In this document: piece after piece, positions 8,036 to 11,439 of the stretch
Position numbering within the stretch: position 1 is the stretch's first letter
Layout: every line of letters begins with the position of its first letter
Assembly (NCBI GenBank): GCA_964405075.1
Contig: CAYOMP010000089.1
Location: 1 to 11,439 of the forward strand
Origin: CAYOMP01 sp964405075
Lineage (GTDB): Bacteria; Bacillota; Clostridia; Lachnospirales; Lachnospiraceae
Length of the DNA stretch: 11,439 nt
Direction of reading: 5' to 3'
Notes under the pieces: generated by a model
Told to the model about the DNA's origin: nothing
The model's input: the letters and a program-made list of their open reading frames with translations, nothing else
The model's database searches: none
Program-made: the position numbers and the translations under genes

Positions 8036-8807
8036 ATATACTCTTCCATTTCTTTGCTAAATCTTTTGGATTTGGTGATTCCATAAATGCTCTACCTATA
8101 AGTACGGCATCTACATCTGAATTTCTCAAATATTCTATGTCCTCATCCTTTACAATCCCGCTTTCTGATACAAATATCACATCATTTTGTACCATTTTTC
8201 TCAACCTGTTAGTTGTTTCTATGCTTATGGTAAAATCTTTAAGGTTCCTATTATTAACTCCTATTATGTCCGCATTTAAATTAATTGCCCTTGTCATTTC
8301 CTCTTCATTGTGAACCTCTAACAACACATCTAATCCCAACGATTTTGCTAATTTGTAAAATCTGTTCATTGTATCATCATCAAGAATTGCTGCTATTAAA
8401 AGAATCGCATCTGCTCCAATGACTCTTGCTTCATATATCTGATATTCATCAATTATGAAATCTTTTCTAAGTATAGGTAAATCAGATATTTCCCTAATGT
8501 GCTTTAAGTAATCTACATTTCCATTAAAATGGTCTTCCTCCGTTAAACAGGAAATAGCATCAACAGCCTCATTATATTGGTCAATTCTGTCTAGCAAATC
8601 AATCTTACTATCTATGGTTCCCATACTAGGGGATGCTTTTTTAAACTCCCCAATTATGGATAATCCTTTTTTCGCCAAAGCATTATAAAAACTATTACAT
8701 TCTCGTGTAACTTCTAATGCCTGTCTTTTCATTTCTTCTTCACTGACTTTTTGCTTATGCTCAATAAGCCTTTTTTTCTTATCCCTTACAATATCATCTA
8801 AAATCAT
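8025..8807 (-). CDS. trpC: Indole-3-glycerol phosphate synthase
   Basis: TrpC closes the indole ring, producing indole-3-glycerol phosphate, CO2 and water. The 260-residue protein has the expected length and motifs in order: IGEFKKASPSMG (Glu53, Lys56), AISCLTEEDHFNG, PILRKDFIID (catalytic Lys115), DAILLIAAIL, LLEVHNEEE (Glu164), IIGVNNRNL (Asn185), VSESGI (Glu215, Ser216) and AVLIGRAFM. Its ATG at 8807 has a perfect AGGAGG five bases upstream. It is the first gene after the T-box leader; trpE, trpG and trpD, which commonly precede it in Firmicutes, are absent. Copy B of the dispersed element lies in the untranslated stretch just upstream. Confidence 0.98.
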   Translation of the reverse strand: MILDDIVRDKKKRLIEHKQKVSEEEMKRQALEVTRECNSFYNALAKKGLSIIGEFKKASPSMGTIDSKIDLLDRIDQYNEAVDAISCLTEEDHFNGNVDYLKHIREISDLPILRKDFIIDEYQIYEARVIGADAILLIAAILDDDTMNRFYKLAKSLGLDVLLEVHNEEEMTRAINLNADIIGVNNRNLKDFTISIETTNRLRKMVQNDVIFVSESGIVKDEDIEYLRNSDVDAVLIGRAFMESPNPKDLAKKWKSIYEH

Positions 8808-8862
8808 TTATACCTCCTACATACAACTGTGAAAATTTCCCTTTGAAAGCTAGTAAACTATT

Positions 8863-8915
8863 AGAAACACGCTTTACGAGTTTCGATAGTTTCGCGACGC
8901 TCGCGCAAATCAAAT
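8863..8915. repeat. Dispersed intergenic element, copy B (internally deleted)
   Basis: Bases 8863-8903 match 10577-10617 of copy C at 38 of 41 positions, starting AGAAACACGCTTT. After the GCTCG at 8899-8903, the sequence continues as copy C does after its second GCTCG (CGCAAATCAAA against CGTAGATCAAA). The 40 bp between the two GCTCG repeats of copies A and C are missing. A weaker match may extend left to about 8848 (AGCTA). It lies within the transcribed leader between the T-box terminator and trpC, so it is part of the trp mRNA when the terminator is read through. Confidence 0.8.
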
Positions 8916-8935
8916 GTTTTTTCTCAATATAGAGC

Positions 8936-8967
8936 AAAAAAAATACGCCCCCTATAAAAAGGGACGT
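8936..8967 (-). terminator. T-box regulatory terminator
   Basis: On the minus strand ACGTCCC (plus 8961-8967) pairs with GGGGGCGT (plus 8945-8952) with one G-T pair across a short AT-rich loop, followed by eight T residues (plus 8936-8943). The first arm also pairs with the T-box AGGG in the alternative antiterminator, giving the usual exclusive switch. It lies 129 bases before the trpC start. Confidence 0.9.
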
Positions 8968-9308
8968 GTGCTTCGTGGTGCCACCCTTATTCTCTATTAT
9001 AAATATTAGCACTTGTGTATATAAATACATTTTTATGTAAAAAAATAGCACTTTTCAATTGAAAAATGCCTGCCATCAATTCATAATTAGACTCATTCTC
9101 GATACAGAAATCACTTTCGATATCACACCCCTATAACGTGAGGACACGGCATCAGCTACTCGTTACCTTTCACCTTGCATCTAACAAACCCATTCCTTAT
9201 AGCTCTCCATACCGGTTCACACCATATCCGGCTCTCTGTGATGTACCTTCTATAAGTACTCTCTTTGATCAACGATTTTTTTCAATATTTCTTATTCAAA
9301 ATTTAACT
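8936..9308 (-). promoter_or_regulatory. Tryptophan-specific T-box riboswitch leader of trpCFBA
   Basis: The leader senses uncharged tRNA-Trp. Read on the minus strand, stem I contains AGAGAGTA, then CTTATAG (plus 9252-9258), the apical AGAGAGCCGG...ACCGGT stem, and the pairing strand CTATAAG. Then comes the specifier strand GAA-TGG-G, with the Trp codon TGG at plus 9190-9192. A stem III-like hairpin (GGCATTTTTCAATTG with GAAAAGTGCT) lies near 9046-9070. The conserved T-box AGGGTGGCACCACG is at plus 8974-8987. Its UGGC bulge pairs with the GCCA 3' end of a tRNA with discriminator G73, as expected for bacterial tRNA-Trp. It can form an antiterminator with CGTCCCT, competing with the terminator. 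Structure was assigned by eye; the family call and Trp specificity are strong. Confidence 0.93.
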
Positions 9309-9314
9309 ATTAAA

Positions 9315-9343
9315 ACTTTACCACACTAAACTAATGCTGTCAA
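9315..9343 (-). promoter_or_regulatory. Sigma-A promoter of the trp T-box operon
   Basis: On the minus strand a perfect -35 TTGACA (plus 9338-9343) is separated by exactly 17 bp from TAAAGT (plus 9315-9320), four of six matches to the -10 consensus. Transcription should begin near 9308, just before the T-box stem I. This fixes the 5' end of the trpCFBA transcript and shows it has its own promoter despite lacking trpEGD. Confidence 0.8.
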
Positions 9344-9535
9344 CAACTTTATTTTTAAATATGCGAAACTTTATAGTAACTCCAAAAAATGTGTAACCTT
9401 TTCATATACGTTTTCACTGCATAAACCTTACTTAAGATTCTTCAATATTTCTTACAGATTTTGGATAATAGTAACCAAATATGCCCAAATAAAATGTCAA
9501 AATCTAATTACTATAATTTATGTAAAAGAATAAAT

Positions 9536-9581
9536 AATGTGCCTTGGCACATTCTCGCGCGCGAGCGGTGCCTTTATGGCA
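9536..9581. repeat. Cluster of palindromes (REP-like structure)
   Basis: Three inverted repeats occur back to back: AATGTGCC-TT-GGCACATT (9536-9553), the 12-bp perfect palindrome CTCGCGCGCGAG (9554-9565), and TGCC-TTTAT-GGCA (9569-9581). GGCAC at 9546-9550 can instead pair with GTGCC at 9568-9572, enclosing the CG-rich palindrome in a larger hairpin. No gene ends nearby on either strand that would need it as a terminator. Confidence 0.6.
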
Positions 9582-9621
9582 AACTTCTCTTCCGCGAACT
9601 GCGCATATTACACGAAGTGCT

Positions 9622-9689
9622 TTTTATATCATAGGATTGCCTAACACTATATCACACTAATTCATCAAAGTATTTCCTATGATATAAAA
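9622..9689. repeat. 15-bp perfect inverted repeat around a 38-bp loop
   Basis: TTTTATATCATAGGA (9622-9636) and its exact complement TCCTATGATATAAAA (9675-9689) flank 38 bases. The same 15-mer recurs at 10753-10767 in the first orientation, directly after a terminator T-tract. It could be ends of a tiny mobile element, an operator pair, or a cruciform. It lies upstream of the promoter of the 207-aa gene. Confidence 0.7.
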
Positions 9690-9743
9690 CAATATACGCC
9701 TATCAGTTTATAATTATTTTCTGTAAAATTAATAGTTACTTAT

Positions 9744-9770
9744 TAACAATACTGGTACATTTTCCGATAT
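9744..9770 (+). promoter_or_regulatory. Candidate sigma-D (sigma-28) type promoter
   Basis: TAAC (9744-9747), exactly 15 bases, then TCCGATAT (9763-9770). The consensus for motility sigma factors of the sigma-D/FliA group is TAAA-N15-GCCGATAT, so 10 of 12 positions match with perfect spacing. A sigma-A reading (TTAACA with a poor -10) is weaker. Transcription would start near 9777, about 50 bases before the gene. Confidence 0.55.
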
Positions 9771-9789
9771 TATAGATATAGCATTAAAC

Positions 9790-9805
9790 TACTAGTACAC
9801 TAGTA
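9790..9805. promoter_or_regulatory. Palindrome in the 5' untranslated region
   Basis: TACTAGT (9790-9796), two bases, then ACTAGTA (9799-9805) is a perfect inverted repeat just downstream of the predicted start of transcription and eight bases before the ribosome binding site AAGGAGGG (9813-9820). It could be a repressor operator or an mRNA hairpin that modulates translation. No regulator is identified. Confidence 0.4.
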
Positions 9806-9827
9806 ATATACCAAGGAGGGTAAAGAA

Positions 9828-10451
9828 ATGATAAACGGAATTTCTAATTACACAAACACAGCTACAAATATGACAGACTTAATTGCTAAAAATACAGAGA
9901 AAAAAACAACTGAAAAAAAAGAGGATATCGGTGCAATCTATGAAGCCTCTACAGCTTCAAAAACTTATTCTTATGATGCCAATAAGGTTCAGCAAATGTG
10001 GGATGAAGCTAATAAGAAGACTGCTGAATTTAAGGATATGGTATCCAAATTAATCACACAGCAGGGAGACGCACTTATTAATGCCGAAGATATGTGGCGC
10101 AGATTAAGAACAGGTGATATTACGGTTGATGAAGAGACTGTTAATGCTGCCAAGGAAGCTGTTTCTGAAAATGGATACTATGGTGTGGAACAAACTTCTG
10201 ATAGAATTGTAGAATTTGCCAAAGCAATTTCTGGTGGTGATTCAGAATCTGTAGAGACACTAAAAAAAGCTTTTGAAAAAGGTTTTAAAGAAGCAACAAA
10301 AGCATGGGGCGATGAACTTCCTGAAATCAGTCAGAAGACATATGATAAAGTTATGGAAAAACTTGATAAATGGGCTGAAGAATCTGAAACTGCCATTACA
10401 AAAGGTGTAGCAGCAGATAACTTAGAAGACATTACATTCGGTACTGTTTAA
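9828..10451 (+). CDS. Conserved hypothetical cytoplasmic protein, possibly motility-associated
   Basis: The 207-residue product has no signal peptide, no membrane helix and no cysteine. The N-terminal 45 residues are Asn/Thr/Lys-rich and look disordered (MINGISNYTNTATNMTDLI). From about 50 to 185 it is predicted helical, with a distinctive core: ENGYYGVEQTSDRIVEFAKAISGGD (split here at about 114-138), then AFEKGFKEATKAWGDELPEIS (about 148-168) and TYDKVMEKLDKW. I recall similar WGV..TS.RI..FA.A..GGD...GF..A...WG..LPEIS patterns in uncharacterised proteins of motile Clostridia, but cannot check it. The start is secured by AAGGAGGG seven bases upstream. A sigma-D-like promoter precedes it and a weak terminator follows, so it is a single-gene unit. 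Real gene: high confidence. Function: unknown. Confidence 0.85.
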   Translation: MINGISNYTNTATNMTDLIAKNTEKKTTEKKEDIGAIYEASTASKTYSYDANKVQQMWDEANKKTAEFKDMVSKLITQQGDALINAEDMWRRLRTGDITVDEETVNAAKEAVSENGYYGVEQTSDRIVEFAKAISGGDSESVETLKKAFEKGFKEATKAWGDELPEISQKTYDKVMEKLDKWAEESETAITKGVAADNLEDITFGTV

Positions 10452-10461
10452 TACTCTTGGT

Positions 10462-10488
10462 TGTCAAAGATTATTTTGACATTTTGTT
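10462..10488 (+). terminator. Likely terminator of the 207-aa gene
   Basis: TGTCAAA (10462-10468) pairs with TTTGACA (10475-10481) across a six-base loop, followed by TTTTGTT. It sits 10 bases after the stop codon. The stem is AT-rich and of modest stability; the larger hairpin at 10674-10756 may act as a backup. Confidence 0.55.
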
Positions 10489-10576
10489 GTGATAAGTATA
10501 ACTGACTGATGTAATATTTTATATTAACACATTAATTATTTGAGACTTGGTTGCAAATTTTGTACAGCTAATTATG

Positions 10577-10667
10577 AGAAACACGCTTTGCGAGTTTCGA
10601 TAGTTTCGCGGTGCTCGTCGAAAACCTATGTAAACATAATTTTCTCTTTGTTGCTCGCGTAGATCAA
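10577..10667. repeat. Dispersed intergenic element, copy C (fullest copy)
   Basis: This copy holds both the left part shared with copy B (AGAAACACGCTTTGCGAG, then TTTCGATAGTTTCGCGG, 10577-10611) and the right part shared with copy A (GCTCGTCGAAAACC to GTTGCTCGCGTAGATC, 10613-10664). The two GCTCG pentamers at 10613 and 10653 are 40 bp apart. A weaker match may extend left to AGCTA at 10566. It directly abuts the hairpin starting at 10674, in the same orientation as copy A beside the trp terminator. Confidence 0.82.
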
Positions 10668-10757
10668 AAAACACCTCGGATACTTTGAGTTGACTCACTA
10701 AAAAAGAAATGATTTCATTTCCAATATATCGACTCAAGATATCCGAGGATTTTTTTA
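10665..10757. terminator. Long bidirectional terminator hairpin between convergent genes
   Basis: The outer stem CCTCGGATA (10674-10682) pairs with TATCCGAGG (10740-10748). It continues inwards with CTTTGAGTTGA against TCGACTCAAG, allowing one bulge and a G-T pair. A nested perfect hairpin GAAATGA-TT-TCATTTC lies in the loop. The plus strand ends in seven T residues (10750-10756) and the minus strand in TGTTTTTTG, so it can stop transcription both from the 207-aa gene and from the minus-strand gene at 10851-11255. Confidence 0.85.
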
Positions 10758-10767
10758 TATCATAGGA
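10753..10767 (+). repeat. Third copy of the 15-mer TTTTATATCATAGGA
   Basis: Exact match to 9622-9636 (16 bases if the preceding T is counted) and to the complement of 9675-9689. It begins within the T-tract of the large terminator hairpin. Confidence 0.7.
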
Positions 10768-10850
10768 ACTACCTTGCTGAAATTAGCCTGACATTTTTAC
10801 ACCGTTCTCTAACTGTCTTTATGAACGTTATATGTCTTTTCTAAAAAACA

Positions 10851-11255
10851 CTACATTATCTGTGGCATAAAATCTTCCGTATCCGCGCAACACATTCCGC
10901 CATGTTCCTTTACCAAAAATTCCATTAGCTTTTTCGTCTTATCACTTAAATCCGGTTTAAACGATATTGCAAATACTGTTTTAATATTATGATTATCCAT
11001 AAATTCATCACTGAATTCATCGCCAAATCTACTTTCTATTTTTTCAATATCCATTGAGCCTTCTTCTGATAGAATTACTTCTATAACATCTTGTGACTCC
11101 CAGATTTCTACTTCTACTCCATCATATTTAGTTACAACCTCATAAATAGTCCTTATGCTATCTTCGCTATTTGTCATATAGAACCATTGACCAATGTCGT
11201 TGGATTTTTGTATATTCTTGTTTTTAATTTTTTTCAACTTGTTCTTATTTTTCAC
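10851..11255 (-). CDS. Small acidic hypothetical protein
   Basis: The 134-residue frame begins at GTG 11253-11255, with AGGAG about 11 bases upstream. The first 20 residues are very Lys/Asn-rich (MKNKNKLKKIKNKNIQK). The rest is acidic and looks like an alpha/beta domain: WFYMTNSEDSIRTIYEVV, then YDGVEVEIWESQDVIEVIL, EKIESRFGDEFSDEFM, TVFAISFKP, and a helix ending MEFLVKEHGGMCCADTEDFMPQIM. There is no signal peptide or membrane helix. I do not recognise the family. A later start at Met28 is possible but would lack a clear ribosome binding site. It appears monocistronic and is followed by the long hairpin at 10674-10756. The protein-like composition and the ribosome binding site support a real gene. 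Confidence 0.7.
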   Translation of the reverse strand: MKNKNKLKKIKNKNIQKSNDIGQWFYMTNSEDSIRTIYEVVTKYDGVEVEIWESQDVIEVILSEEGSMDIEKIESRFGDEFSDEFMDNHNIKTVFAISFKPDLSDKTKKLMEFLVKEHGGMCCADTEDFMPQIM

Positions 11256-11303
11256 TATTTGTTCATCTCCTGATTAAACATTTTTATACTAAAATTTTGT
11301 TTT

Positions 11304-11439
11304 CTATTTCTTTTTCCTCCAAAATCCAGATACTTTGTATCTGGCGTACTTTCGCACTTTTTGATTTTGTCGGTATCGCACCAGAAAAAGTAAAATCACT
11401 TCAGAGTTTCTTGTATTTTTGCTAAACATCTTCTTGCCC
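11304..11439 (-). other. Edge region: short open frame running off the window, with a perfect hairpin
   Basis: On the minus strand a frame is open from the window edge to TAG at 11304-11306. It would end in a basic tail (YRQNQKVRKYARYKVSGFWRKKK). Inside it, CCAGATAC-TTT-GTATCTGG (11326-11344) is a perfect 8-bp hairpin. A strong palindrome and an odd basic translation suggest intergenic repeat DNA read as protein, but the C-terminus of a gene beyond the edge cannot be excluded. Confidence 0.25.

Larger units (their letters stand above)
9344..9743. other. Non-coding stretch between divergent promoters, with several palindromes
   Basis: These 400 bases carry no credible coding frame. The left part (9344-9535) is plain AT-rich DNA in which I see no clear feature. 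Bases 9536-9581 hold closely packed palindromes. Bases 9622-9689 hold a 15-bp inverted repeat. The GC-rich patch near 9554-9610 stands out from the AT-rich surroundings, as intergenic mobile repeats often do. Confidence 0.6.

Noticed and set aside
8794..9051. 85-codon minus-strand frame before trpC
   Set aside because: It lies across the T-box antiterminator, the regulatory terminator and repeat copy B; the conserved RNA explains the sequence, and trpC has its own perfect ribosome binding site.
9138..9329. 63-codon plus-strand frame
   Set aside because: It is the antisense of T-box stem I and of the trp promoter, with no ribosome binding site.
9281..9454. Direct repeat of TTCAATATTTCTTA (9281-9294 and 9441-9454)
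   Set aside because: A 14-mer made almost only of A and T is not surprising at this composition, and one copy is inside the T-box leader; no shared flanks.
5324..10667. CRISPR-like array from the repeated segments
   Set aside because: Copies are kilobases apart, differ in length and have no regular spacers or cas genes.
10519..10737. 72-codon minus-strand frame
   Set aside because: It runs through the long terminator hairpin and the whole of repeat copy C; a by-product of repeat DNA.
11264..11271. ATG directly after AGGAG upstream of the 134-aa gene
   Set aside because: It abuts the ribosome binding site and reads only M-N-K-stop; GTG at 11255 is the better start.

Overview
The window is AT-rich, with Firmicutes-style ribosome binding sites, a T-box leader and Rho-independent terminators. 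It suggests an anaerobic clostridium, most likely Lachnospiraceae (Roseburia, Agathobacter, Eubacterium, Butyrivibrio or similar). That placement comes from gene style and composition; no rRNA or other marker gene is present.

Layout. (1) Bases 1-5198, minus strand: a compact operon read from right to left. It encodes a lipoprotein that joins a predicted beta-propeller domain to a sugar-type solute-binding domain, then a MalF-like permease, a MalG-like permease, and a HlyD-type membrane fusion protein that runs off the left edge. No ABC ATPase is visible. A tandem 11-bp direct repeat lies upstream of the lipoprotein gene and looks like a response-regulator operator. (2) Bases 5374-9343, minus strand: a tryptophan operon with promoter TTGACA-17-TAAAGT, a T-box leader with a UGG (Trp) specifier and UGGC bulge, then trpC-trpF-trpB-trpA and a terminator. 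trpE, trpG and trpD are not in this unit. (3) Bases 9344-10490, plus strand: a 400-bp non-coding stretch with palindromes and a 15-bp inverted repeat, then a 207-aa cytoplasmic orphan protein preceded by a sequence that fits a sigma-D/sigma-28 (motility-type) promoter. (4) Bases 10490-11439: a long bidirectional terminator hairpin, a small acidic minus-strand orphan, and a hairpin-bearing edge region.

The most notable non-genic signal is a dispersed element present in three copies (about 5324-5383, 8863-8915, 10577-10667). All copies have the same orientation, and each lies just beyond the minus-strand side of a terminator hairpin. One copy looks like an internal deletion of another between GCTCG direct repeats, and it sits between the T-box terminator and trpC. 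A second 15-bp repeat (TTTTATATCATAGGA) occurs three times around the right-hand orphan gene.

The four trp genes convert phosphoribosyl-anthranilate (after isomerisation by TrpF) through indole-glycerol phosphate to tryptophan, under control of uncharged tRNA-Trp. The transport operon probably imports a carbohydrate or related solute. Why an export adaptor is co-transcribed with it is an open question.
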